A stretch of DNA of 64,000 bases, taken from assembly GCA_020846935.1 (NCBI GenBank), contig JADLCY010000001.1:682001-746000 (forward strand), read 5' to 3'. The translations under genes and the position numbers were made by a program. The notes beneath the pieces are model-generated. The model searched no databases. It was not told the origin of the DNA and saw only the letters and a list, made by a program, of their open reading frames with translations. Below are positions 1 through 10,706 of the stretch, piece after piece; positions within the stretch are counted from its first letter, which is position 1, and each line of letters begins with the position of its first letter. The DNA is from Gemmatimonadaceae bacterium. Its GTDB lineage: Bacteria; Gemmatimonadota; Gemmatimonadetes; Gemmatimonadales; Gemmatimonadaceae.

Positions 1-262
1 GGAACTTCTGGATCGGCGAGAGGCGCGTGGACAGCCGGTTGGGATTCGTGTCGCCCGCGGCCGTGGGAAACGCGATGCGGTTCTTGAGGGCGTAGAACCG
101 ATCGCCATCGGGCTCCTTGTATTCGATGGCAAAGCCCACGAAATCGGTCGGCGGCCTGGTGCGCTTCCAATTCATGGCCAGCAGGCACATCCCGTCGCCG
201 CGGTGGACCCGAAGGGTGAACAGCGCCTTCGCGTTGCGCGCGTTCTTCTGGTATTCGCTCAT
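1..262 (-). CDS. N-terminus of phospholipase D-like protein (partial)
   Basis: The gene runs off the left edge; 87 codons are visible. The ATG at 262 follows a strong ribosome site (GGAGG, 7-8 bases upstream). The visible segment has motifs LLAMNWK, DFVGFAIEYKE and RFYALKNR. I recall this N-terminal pattern from bacterial proteins annotated as phospholipase D-like, but the HKD catalytic motifs would lie outside the window, so the family call is tentative. No signal peptide is seen, which points to a cytoplasmic protein. The next gene on this strand (299-814) ends 36 bases upstream, so the two may be co-transcribed. Confidence 0.6.
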   Translation of the reverse strand, partial: MSEYQKNARNAKALFTLRVHRGDGMCLLAMNWKRTRPPTDFVGFAIEYKEPDGDRFYALKNRIAFPTAAGDTNPNRLSTRLSPIQKF

Positions 263-298
263 CGTCCCTCCTCCATGGCGCGCGCCCGCGCCGTCCCG

Positions 299-814
299 TT
301 ACACCGCGGCCAGCGTCGCAATGTGTGCATGAAGGGCGTCCACCGCAGCCCCGATGTCGCGCGGCGACAGGTCCAGCACGGGAAGCTCGAGCGCGCGCGC
401 CTCCGTCCGCAGGTCCGTTGCCCAGCGCGCCCGGTCTGCCGAGGGCAGGCTCAGCAGTTCGCCCATTGCCAGTGGCGCGTCGCTATCGGCGTGCGCGCCG
501 TCGACCACGAGGATGTGACCATCCACGTGATGGCGCGCGAATGCGTCCCGGGCGGTCGAGGGCAGCACGTGACCTTCGAGCACACAGAGTCCTTCGCGCC
601 GAGCGAGGCATGCGACCCATCGGTCGATCGTCGTCGCCATTCCCGCCGCTGCGCTCTCGTAGTCCCGTGCCATGAGGTGCGACGACGAGACACCGGTGGC
701 CTCGCATGCGTGAAACGATGCGCCGGGCACGCCGCGCTCCTCGACCGTCCGCAGCAGTGTCGCCGCATCGACGCCCGGCGCGGCCGTCACCAGCAGAATG
801 CGCGCGCACTGCAT
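299..814 (-). CDS. Hypothetical protein, NTPase-like layout without P-loop lysine
   Basis: I do not recognise this 171-aa protein. It starts with a hydrophobic strand (residues 3-9, ARILLVT) followed by AAPGVDAATLL, placed where a P-loop would be in a small kinase, but there is no GK[ST]. A second strand (CVLEGHVL) and a third (HILVVDG) give an alternating alpha/beta pattern. Start 814 was chosen because GGGAG lies about ten bases upstream and the protein begins directly with the first strand; an ATG at 916 would add 34 residues. The gene sits 36 bases upstream of the phospholipase D-like gene on the same strand, so a shared transcript is possible. Function is unknown. Confidence 0.5.
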   Translation of the reverse strand: MQCARILLVTAAPGVDAATLLRTVEERGVPGASFHACEATGVSSSHLMARDYESAAAGMATTIDRWVACLARREGLCVLEGHVLPSTARDAFARHHVDGHILVVDGAHADSDAPLAMGELLSLPSADRARWATDLRTEARALELPVLDLSPRDIGAAVDALHAHIATLAAV

Positions 815-977
815 CACGAAGCCGCTCCCGAAGTCAGACGCTGCAACGTACGGTTCGCGCCGCACGGCTGGAACCGCGCCGCACTGCGAATCGACGGCGG
901 CACCAAGAGGGGGCATCCGGTCGAAAGGGCCGGTCCTCCCAGTGGCACGTCGACGTCGACACGCATATCGTGCAGAC

Positions 978-1394
978 ATGATCCGCTCGTGCAGGTCGCA
1001 GCGACGGTGGTGGGGCCTGGCGCTCCTGTCGTCTCTCGTGCTCGGTGTGCCCGAGCACGCGATCGCTGACGTGCACGATGGAGACATGGGTCGCTCGGCG
1101 ACGCCAGCCACCGTGGCGCCGGTCAGCGGTTCACACGGCTGCGCTGACGACCGCCTCCCACACGTCTCGGACCGCGAGACCGCGCTTGCACACGAGGCCG
1201 CCGAGCATGGTCTCCCGGCGTCGACCGGGCACACGCGTCACGTCTGTCACGATGGACACGGTCACGGCGTGACACTACCCGACGCGTCCTCTGAGGCCGC
1301 CCCACGCCTGCCGAACGTGGCGCCCGCCATCCACGTCGCGCATCGGCCACCGAGCCGAATTGGCGAGCCGGCGTTGCGCCCGCCGATCGCCTGA
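978..1394 (+). CDS. Small secreted histidine-rich protein
   Basis: This is a 138-aa protein with an N-terminal signal sequence (basic start, then hydrophobic residues 12-28, processing near AIA-D). The mature part is rich in histidine, with clusters such as CHDGHGHG and HEAAEHG, and has two or three cysteines. It lies 180 bases upstream of the TolC-like gene of a metal RND operon. Short His-rich periplasmic proteins are common next to copper, zinc or cobalt efflux systems, so metal binding or sensing in the periplasm is a reasonable inference. I do not recognise a named family. The start 978 is the first ATG before the signal peptide; the upstream in-frame extension has no signal-like character. 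Confidence 0.5.
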   Translation: MIRSCRSQRRWWGLALLSSLVLGVPEHAIADVHDGDMGRSATPATVAPVSGSHGCADDRLPHVSDRETALAHEAAEHGLPASTGHTRHVCHDGHGHGVTLPDASSEAAPRLPNVAPAIHVAHRPPSRIGEPALRPPIA

Positions 1395-1573
1395 GCCGAC
1401 CGCGGAGCGCTGCCCGATTTCGGGTGGCCCCGCGTTGTCGCCACGAACGTGGCGACCCCCAGACAACATCACGAGTCGAGCCCCGGTCCGGGAGCGCGCG
1501 GCACATCGGCCGCCGCTCCGGCCGGCCCGCAGCGTGCGCTGCCCGCTCGGCCACCGATCCATGGGAGTCGGTT

Positions 1574-2899
1574 GTGCCAGTCTCTGTCTGCCCTCGGCCA
1601 CATGTTGGCCTCCGTTTGTTGCTGCTCTGCTGCGTCGCAGCGCCCCTGCGCGCACCCGCGCAGGGTGCGTCCGACAGCGACACACTCGTTCTCTCGGCGC
1701 GCGACGTCCGTCAGCGGGCCGCGAGCCGATCGCCTGATCTCCGCGCTGCCGTCCTGGCGATTGCTGCCGCCCGCGGCGATCTCCGACAGGCGCATCTCCT
1801 GTCCTTCAATCCCGAACTCCAGATGGTTTCACCGGGCACGGCTCCGGCCGGCCAGGGGAGCCCCATTGAGCTGTCGCTCATTCAGGAGCTGGAAATCGGA
1901 GGTCAGCGAGGCCTGCGCGTCGAAGCCGCGCAGCGCGGGCTCGCACGTACCTCGTTCGAGGTCCGGGATCGCGCGCGCCTCGTGATCGGTGAGGCGCTGC
2001 TGGCCTTCTTCCGCCTCGCGGCTGCCGAGGCCCGCCTCGACGTCGCCGAGCGCATGCTGCGGCTCAACGACGCACTGGCGGCCGCGGTTCGTACCCAGCT
2101 CGAAGAAGGCGAGATCAGCGCACTCGAGGCCACGCTCGCGACCGTAGAGGCCGGACGATCACATGCGCAGGTGCTCTCGGCGCGTCGCGAGGTGACCACA
2201 CATGCCGCGTCGCTCGCACGCGCGCTCGGCGAAGCGCCAGCGCGGCCGTTCGCAGTGGTGATCGACTCCCTGCCTGGCGAGTCGAATGCACTCGATGAGC
2301 GCGGGTTGATCGAGGCAGCACTGAGGGATCGCCCGGACCTGAGCGCGGCACGCGAGGAGATCGCGCAGGCCGGCTCGCAGGCGCGGCTGGCCGCGCGCGA
2401 CGCGCTCCCGAACCTGCGCCTGGGCGCCGTGGCAGAGCGCAACCGTGGCACCGGCGATCCGCGAGTCGGGCTCAGCGTCGGGATCGGCCTTCCGGTGTTC
2501 AATCGGCAGCAGGGCAACCGCGCTCGGTCTGACGCAGATGCTGAGCGCGCGCGCCGCGGTCGCGCGGCCACGGAGGTCGCCGTGCGCGCCGAGGTGACCG
2601 AAGCCGTGCGAGCGCTCACGCTTGCGCGCGAGGCTCGGCGTGTGTATGCGCGCGCCGCGCTCGCGCCGGCGCGCACAAACAGCGCGCTGCTGGACACCGC
2701 CCATCGCGCCGGGAAGATCACCCTTCCCACCCTGCTCCTGCTCCGCAACCAGTTGCTGGGGGCGGAGCTGGGCTACTGGGATACATGGCTGGCCGAACAG
2801 GAGGCCGGGGTAAGGCTCGACCTCGCGACGGGCGCGCTGACGCCCGGCGCCGACGACCTTGCACCGCTCGCCCGCGGCCAGCAGGAGACGGACCGATGA
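1574..2899 (+). CDS. TolC-family outer membrane efflux protein
   Basis: The outer-membrane channel subunit of a three-part efflux pump. The protein of about 441 aa starts with a signal peptide (LRLLLLCCVAAPLRAPAQG) and continues as long alpha-helical, Ala/Arg/Glu-rich segments with two internal repeats, the pattern of the outer membrane efflux protein (OEP) family; the length is typical. The GTG at 1574 is preferred because GGGAG lies six bases upstream and the signal peptide follows at once. The open frame extends back to 1424 without a signal. The stop overlaps the ATG of the adaptor gene (ATGA), so the two are translationally coupled. The exported substrate is inferred from the CzcA-type pump downstream. 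Confidence 0.88.
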   Translation: MPVSVCPRPHVGLRLLLLCCVAAPLRAPAQGASDSDTLVLSARDVRQRAASRSPDLRAAVLAIAAARGDLRQAHLLSFNPELQMVSPGTAPAGQGSPIELSLIQELEIGGQRGLRVEAAQRGLARTSFEVRDRARLVIGEALLAFFRLAAAEARLDVAERMLRLNDALAAAVRTQLEEGEISALEATLATVEAGRSHAQVLSARREVTTHAASLARALGEAPARPFAVVIDSLPGESNALDERGLIEAALRDRPDLSAAREEIAQAGSQARLAARDALPNLRLGAVAERNRGTGDPRVGLSVGIGLPVFNRQQGNRARSDADAERARRGRAATEVAVRAEVTEAVRALTLAREARRVYARAALAPARTNSALLDTAHRAGKITLPTLLLLRNQLLGAELGYWDTWLAEQEAGVRLDLATGALTPGADDLAPLARGQQETDR

Positions 2900-4026
2900 A
2901 GCGCCCGGTGTTGGTCGCCAGTTTCATGCTCCTCGGCTGCGGACCGTCCGCGTCGACCCGTGACACCGAAGGCAGCACGCCGACAGCACGCGACGTCGTG
3001 GTGCTCGACACGGCCGCGGTCAGGCTCGGCGGCATCGAAGTCGGCGTGGCCGATACGACGTCCACTCTGGCACTGTCGGTCACGGGGGCCATCACGTACG
3101 ACGCCAACCGAGTGAGCCACGTGGGCTCGCGTACCGACGGGCGCGTGGTAGAGCTTGGCGTGGACCTTGGCTCGCGCGTCAGGCGGGGCCAGGTTCTGGT
3201 GGAGCTCGAGAGCCCCGAGGTCGGCCAGATCCGCGCCGATGAGCAGCAGGCCGAAGCGCTGGTGCGCATCGCGCGGGAGAACTTCGAGCGCGAGCGCCGG
3301 CTCGAGCAGCAGGGCATCACGAGCCGCAAGGAGTTGCTGGAGGCCGAGGCGGACCTTCGGCGCGCGGAGGCTGCCTTGCGCAGCGCCACCGACCGGCTGC
3401 GAGTGCTTGGGGCCGGGCACGGGGACGGCGGGCACTTCGACCTGTTCGCGCCTTTCGACGGCGTCGTCGTGACTCGCAACATGAGTCTGGGTCAGATGGC
3501 CAGTCCCACCGACACGCTCGTCACGATCGCGGATCTATCGCGTGTCTGGATCGAGCTGGACATTTTCGAACGCGACTTTGCGCGGGTGCGGCCCGGCCAG
3601 GCGGTGGCGGTCACGACGGCCGCATATGTCGACCGTCGCTTTCCCGGGCGCATCGTCTATGTGGCGGACGTCCTGGACCCTGCCAAGCGTACCGCGCGCG
3701 CACGTGTGGAGATACCGAACGGCGACGGTGCGCTCAAGCCGGGGATGTTCGCAACGGCGACCATCGCCGTGCCGGCCGGCGCGAATGCCGTGGTGGTCGT
3801 GCCTGACGACGCCGTGCAGGACGTGGAGGGCCAGCCTTCGGTGTTCGTTCCTGGCGACACGCCGGGCGAGTTTCGCGTCGTCCCCGTGGAAGTCGGCGAC
3901 CGGCTGGTGGATCGACGGATCGTGGTGAGGTCGGGTCTCGTCGCCGGCGCGCGCGTCGTGGTGCGCGGCGCATTCGTCCTCCGGTCCGAGCTGGCCCGGG
4001 CAGAGCTTCAGTCCGGGGAGCACTAG
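2896..4026 (+). CDS. RND efflux periplasmic adaptor lipoprotein (CzcB/CusB type)
   Basis: Membrane-fusion protein joining the RND pump to the TolC-like channel. The 376-aa product has a lipoprotein signal ending in LLGC (Cys18). It continues with a barrel-sandwich (biotinyl-lipoyl-like) half, GSRTDGRVVELGVDLGSRV, then a helical hairpin with heptad-like ALVRIARENFERERRL, the second lipoyl half (FDLFAPFDGVVV), and beta-barrel segments (VWIELDIFERD). This order is that of HlyD/CusB-type adaptors. It overlaps the upstream gene by ATGA and ends two bases before the pump gene, so it is the middle gene of a tight operon. No His/Met-rich N-terminal metal site is visible. Confidence 0.9.
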   Translation: MKRPVLVASFMLLGCGPSASTRDTEGSTPTARDVVVLDTAAVRLGGIEVGVADTTSTLALSVTGAITYDANRVSHVGSRTDGRVVELGVDLGSRVRRGQVLVELESPEVGQIRADEQQAEALVRIARENFERERRLEQQGITSRKELLEAEADLRRAEAALRSATDRLRVLGAGHGDGGHFDLFAPFDGVVVTRNMSLGQMASPTDTLVTIADLSRVWIELDIFERDFARVRPGQAVAVTTAAYVDRRFPGRIVYVADVLDPAKRTARARVEIPNGDGALKPGMFATATIAVPAGANAVVVVPDDAVQDVEGQPSVFVPGDTPGEFRVVPVEVGDRLVDRRIVVRSGLVAGARVVVRGAFVLRSELARAELQSGEH

Positions 4027-4028
4027 GA

Positions 4029-7214
<3,186 letters not shown>

Positions 7215-7255
7215 CGTTGGCGCCCTCGACTTCGGCCACTCCACTCCGCCTCCCA

Positions 7256-8188
7256 ATGAGCCTGACACTCTCGCGACATCGCCGCCGGTGCATGCTCGCG
7301 CGCGGGTTGCTTGCCGCCGTTTGTGTCTTGACGTCGCGCGCGATCGAGGGACAGTCGGCCACGACGCCGGCGCAGCGCGAGATTCCCACGCCGCCGCCAC
7401 TGCCCGGCGTCGTCGAGCGGTATGCGGATGTGCCAGGGGCGCGGCTGTTTTATCTCGATGGAGGCGGGAGTGGAGTTCCAGTGGTGTTCATGCACGCCGG
7501 CACCGGGAGCGTGCGCGTGTGGGAGCACCAGGTCGCGGCGTTCGCGGCAGCCGGCTTTCGTTTCATCGCGTACGATCGGCGTGGATACGGCCGGACGGCG
7601 GTGGACAGCGGCGGGCCCGTGGGCACCGCGGCCGGCGACCTCGAAGCGCTCATCCTGCACCTGGGCATCGATCGCTTTCACCTCGTGGGCACCGCGGCCG
7701 GCGGTGGCGTGTCGTTCGACTATGCATTGTCGTTTCCGCATCGACTTCGCAGCCTCACGGTGGCGAACAGCGTCGGCAACGTCAGCGATTCATCGTATCG
7801 GGCAACGCTCGACCGTATGCTGCCGTCGTCGTTCAGCGCGCTGCCGCCCGACCTTCGCGAGCTGGGGCCGTCCTATCGGGCCGCCAACGCGGAGGGCACC
7901 AGACGCTGGCTCGACCTCGAGCACTTCAGTCGTGCACCCGGCAGGCGGCCACCGGCCCAGCCGGCGAGGACGCGCGTGACCTTCGCCGCGCTCGAGTCGC
8001 TCGTACCGCCGACGTTGCTGATCACGGGCGACGCGGACCTCTACACGCCGCCGGCGCTGCTACGGCTGTTCATGCAGCGGATTCGGGGCGCGGAGTCGCT
8101 GATCGTGCCGGAGGTCGGGCATTCGACGTATTGGGAGCGGCCGGAGCTGTTCAACAGCACGGTGATCGCGTTCCTGCGGAAGCACTGA
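7256..8188 (+). CDS. Secreted alpha/beta hydrolase-fold protein lacking the nucleophile serine
   Basis: A protein of about 310 aa with an N-terminal signal (residues 12-30) and a clear alpha/beta hydrolase fold: FMHAGTGSVRVW (oxyanion region), YDRRGYGRT, and the C-terminal LLITGDADLYTPP (acid) and VPEVGHSTYWERP (His). At the nucleophile elbow, normally GxSxG, the sequence reads LVGTAAGGG, so the catalytic serine is replaced by alanine. The rest of the fold is intact, which suggests a non-hydrolytic or altered function rather than decay. The ATG at 7256 is used; a TTG at 7217 is possible. It follows the RND pump by about 40 bases and may be read from the same transcript. Confidence 0.75.
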   Translation: MSLTLSRHRRRCMLARGLLAAVCVLTSRAIEGQSATTPAQREIPTPPPLPGVVERYADVPGARLFYLDGGGSGVPVVFMHAGTGSVRVWEHQVAAFAAAGFRFIAYDRRGYGRTAVDSGGPVGTAAGDLEALILHLGIDRFHLVGTAAGGGVSFDYALSFPHRLRSLTVANSVGNVSDSSYRATLDRMLPSSFSALPPDLRELGPSYRAANAEGTRRWLDLEHFSRAPGRRPPAQPARTRVTFAALESLVPPTLLITGDADLYTPPALLRLFMQRIRGAESLIVPEVGHSTYWERPELFNSTVIAFLRKH

Positions 8189-8298
8189 GGCGTTCGGCTC
8201 CGGTCGCAGGCGACTCGCATTGAGGTGTGCCCCGAAGGTAGCGAGAGAGGTGCGCGGACGCGGCTGTGTCGCCCGCACACCTATGTGGACGGATCACG

Positions 8299-9009
8299 TC
8301 AGAAGCGAATCCCGAATGTCAGTGGCAGCACGCGAAATCGCGTGTAGGGGTCCGCGTCGTCCCTCTGCGCAAACGGCTGATACAGCCTCGACTCGATGAA
8401 GAACACTCTGGAACCCGCTGCCCAGGACTGCCCGAGGCCCACGACTGCGCCCAGATCCACGTTGTTGATCTCATGCGTCATTGGTTCATCGGGGCAGACG
8501 CTCCCCGGGTTGCATTCGGCGTACCGCTCCGCGGTGCGAGCCGATACGAGTGCCGTGAGGCCAAGCGTGCCGTAGTATCCGTGGGTGGCATTCGCCTTTC
8601 CACCGCCGAATCCGTGCTCGATCCCCACGCTCGTGCCGAAGACCGCCCGACGCGATGTCGAGTAGCAGGAGCCCTGAACCACGAGCAGGCACGGATATAA
8701 CCGCTGTGCGCCAAACACGTGCGACGACACGTCCGTGCGAAGCCACGTCCTGGAGCCATTGATGCGCAGTGCCAGGCTGCCCTCGAGGTGCACCCCGATC
8801 GTGTTCCCTTCGGCACCGTAGAAGAAGCTGGGCCCAGTCGCTATGCCGGCGCGCCGGGCGCGCAACGAATCCTGCTGCGCGAGAATCGCATGGCTGGGTA
8901 GGAGCAACGCCGCCAGGAACACGGATGTGAAGCATGTGAACCTCAGGGATACCCACCTCAGTTGCAGGCCACTAGTGGGCGGCCTGCGTGACGAGCATTG
9001 CGCGGCCAT
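8299..9009 (-). CDS. Putative outer-membrane beta-barrel protein
   Basis: I do not recognise a named family. After a hydrophobic signal (FTCFTSVFLAALLLPSHAILAQQ) the protein shows alternating hydrophobic/polar strands with many Gly and aromatic residues, and it ends in a strand with terminal Phe (LTFGIRF), typical of outer-membrane barrels. The start is uncertain: the ATG at 9009 overlaps the upstream gene by 38 bases, while CTG codons near 8967-8946 would give a shorter, more usual signal peptide. It follows the large surface protein gene at 8972-10162 on the same strand and is probably co-transcribed with it. Confidence 0.6.
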   Translation of the reverse strand: MAAQCSSRRPPTSGLQLRWVSLRFTCFTSVFLAALLLPSHAILAQQDSLRARRAGIATGPSFFYGAEGNTIGVHLEGSLALRINGSRTWLRTDVSSHVFGAQRLYPCLLVVQGSCYSTSRRAVFGTSVGIEHGFGGGKANATHGYYGTLGLTALVSARTAERYAECNPGSVCPDEPMTHEINNVDLGAVVGLGQSWAAGSRVFFIESRLYQPFAQRDDADPYTRFRVLPLTFGIRF

Positions 9010-10162
9010 TGACCTGCCCTCCGTTGATGTAGAGAACGTGATTGGCGTCCGAGTACGACACGCCAACCGCGGACGCGTTTACGTAGGTTCCGAGGAAGTC
9101 ATCGTTGGACCACAGGAACGTCAGGCTTGAGTAGGCTGTCCCCAGGAACGTCGCGGCTGCAAGAAGCGTCGGCCCAACGCCTGTCGCGGCACTCACCGCC
9201 GCATAGCCACCGGCTGCCGACGCTACCGCCGCGAAGCGCGCGGCAAGGTTGAAGTCTTCCTTCTTGATCTGACAGACGGTGTTGTCGTCCTCCCAGACCG
9301 ACACGTTGAACCCGTTTGCCTGAATGGCATTGTATGCGTTGATCTGTGACTGATCGAACAGAAGGGACTCGCCGCTCCAGAATGCAGCGTCCTGGTTGAA
9401 CCCACGTGGGAACCCGACGCGATCTCCTGAACATGCCAGGTCAGCTCCGTACTGCAGCGCGCTGCTCGATTGCGGCCCATGGATGTGGACTTCGATCTCC
9501 GGCGCTCCAAGAGTCCACGGCTCACCTTGGTCAACCAGCCTTTGAAACGTGATATAGAGGCCCGCAGGGAACGAGCCGCTCCCACCACCGCCACCACCGC
9601 ACTCAGGGGTGTCGCATTCCAGTGCATAGGAAGAAAACCCGGGAGGCATCGCTGGATCCTCAATGGTCTGTCGCTGTGCGTCGCCGCGCGCCGCAAGGAT
9701 CGAAGGCGGGAGAGCGCGCGTGAAGTCTGTTTCCACTGGGACAATGACGATCACGGGAGTCTGTGGGGGTGTCGACAGGTCAAGGGATACACGTCGCCCG
9801 TTCACATCCCATGCGATGGGCGCGTCCGTGTCCTCAAGTTGCGTCGCGACGATGACGTCCTTGTCACCGTCCCATGACTTCCGGTGAGCGGACACCGGCA
9901 TGTAGAACTCCAGCCTGGGCAGTGCATTGAGCTCCGCCAGCATCGCTGCATCTGTCACACCGGCTCGCAGGGCCGCCGCTGAACGCAACGGAGCGCCAAC
10001 GCCCCTGAGGAAGACATTGAGCTCGAGCTTGTATTCCCGTTGCGGCGCGTCCCGCATGCTTGTCTTTACCAGCTGCCGAATCGCATCGTCCTGCAGAGCC
10101 AGTGCGACTCTGCGGGCCAGTTCGCCCTGTCGCGCCTGCGTCGACGACTTGCCCTCTGACAT
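8972..10162 (-). CDS. Large extracytoplasmic protein, probable phase-variable lipoprotein
   Basis: A 396-aa open frame as sequenced, of unknown function. The N-terminal half (residues 1-100, helix then RLEFYMPV and DKDVIVATQLED) recalls secreted DUF3103-type proteins, but this is a weak recognition. A Gly/Ser linker with two Cys (DTPECGGGGGGS) lies near residue 190, and the C-terminus has hydrophobic Ala/Gly segments. The ATG at 10162 has no ribosome site. In frame upstream, codons read ACAIDAPTALAVDAYPSL, a mature lipoprotein N-terminus preceded by an LSLSLS stretch encoded by a (CT)12 repeat, then a stop at 10253-10255. A good start (GGAG then ATG at 10295) is in another frame. Thirteen or ten CT units would join them into a lipoprotein with lipobox LSAC. 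Confidence 0.7.
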   Translation of the reverse strand: MSEGKSSTQARQGELARRVALALQDDAIRQLVKTSMRDAPQREYKLELNVFLRGVGAPLRSAAALRAGVTDAAMLAELNALPRLEFYMPVSAHRKSWDGDKDVIVATQLEDTDAPIAWDVNGRRVSLDLSTPPQTPVIVIVPVETDFTRALPPSILAARGDAQRQTIEDPAMPPGFSSYALECDTPECGGGGGGSGSFPAGLYITFQRLVDQGEPWTLGAPEIEVHIHGPQSSSALQYGADLACSGDRVGFPRGFNQDAAFWSGESLLFDQSQINAYNAIQANGFNVSVWEDDNTVCQIKKEDFNLAARFAAVASAAGGYAAVSAATGVGPTLLAAATFLGTAYSSLTFLWSNDDFLGTYVNASAVGVSYSDANHVLYINGGQVNGRAMLVTQAAH

Positions 10163-10216
10163 GAGCGATGGGTAAGCATCAACCGCCAGCGCAGTCGGAG
10201 CGTCAATCGCGCACGC

Positions 10217-10241
10217 AGAGAGAGAGAGAGAGAGAGAGAGA
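10217..10241. repeat. Dinucleotide microsatellite, 12 AG (CT) units
   Basis: Twelve uninterrupted AG units plus one A on the plus strand, read as CT units by the minus-strand gene at 8972-10162. The repeat encodes the hydrophobic Ser-Leu core of that protein's would-be signal peptide. In-frame joining of the upstream ATG (10295) to the body needs a unit number of 1 modulo 3 (10, 13 or 16); twelve is out of frame and gives a short peptide ending at TGA right after the repeat. Confidence 0.9.
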
Positions 10242-10294
10242 CGCCACCAGGTTCACCAGCCGCCCAGGGCAGGACTTTCCGAACGATGATCTCA

Positions 10295-10303
10295 TACGTC
10301 TCC
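10295..10303 (-). promoter_or_regulatory. Start codon and ribosome site upstream of the CT repeat
   Basis: On the minus strand GGAG (10303-10300) stands four bases before an ATG at 10295. From this ATG the reading frame gives a basic segment (RSSFGKSCPGR), hydrophobic residues (LVNLVA) and the Ser-Leu repeat, that is, a signal peptide. As sequenced it meets TGA shortly after the repeat. It is the likely true start of the downstream surface protein when the repeat is in phase. Confidence 0.6.
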
Positions 10304-10706
10304 GTTCTTGAGAGTGAGGCGACGCACCCGCCGTGGCGTGGGCACCAAGGCTCCGGGTAGCGTCGCCGGCGAGGATGATAGTCGTGTGGCTGGCACGCCG
10401 GCTACGGCATCACTGCTGAGCTTGTTGTGGCCCCTAACTACCAACTGCGTCTGCCCGCGCGACGCACTGAGCCCGTCCCGTGATATTTCTCACGCCCACC
10501 AGTCGCGGCAGGAGTTCGCTTCATGGCGCGGGCCGCACTACCGGGCTCGGCCGTCTTTCCGCATACGACATCCAGGCGGTGCCAGGGTTGCGCGGTGTCT
10601 CGCGATGAGTGCCCGCTCCTCTCCAGGTCGGTAGAAGGGATCTGAATGCAACCCAACGGCGCTGTAGCGCGGTTCGCGATCGGGCGCAGTTGAGTCGTTG
10701 GCTCCC
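10296..10706. other. Intergenic region without convincing gene
   Basis: About 410 bases between the surface protein and the chloride channel gene. Open frames here (for example 10308-10634) lack ribosome sites and family resemblance. A short imperfect repeat is visible: the segment around 10619-10644 resembles 10702-10729, which is the C-terminal end of the chloride channel gene, as if its tail had once been duplicated. The promoter of the surface protein should lie between 10304 and about 10380. Confidence 0.4.

Noticed and set aside
10308-10634. A 108-codon frame between the surface protein and the chloride channel
   Set aside because: No ribosome site, Arg/Ser-rich composition and no family resemblance.
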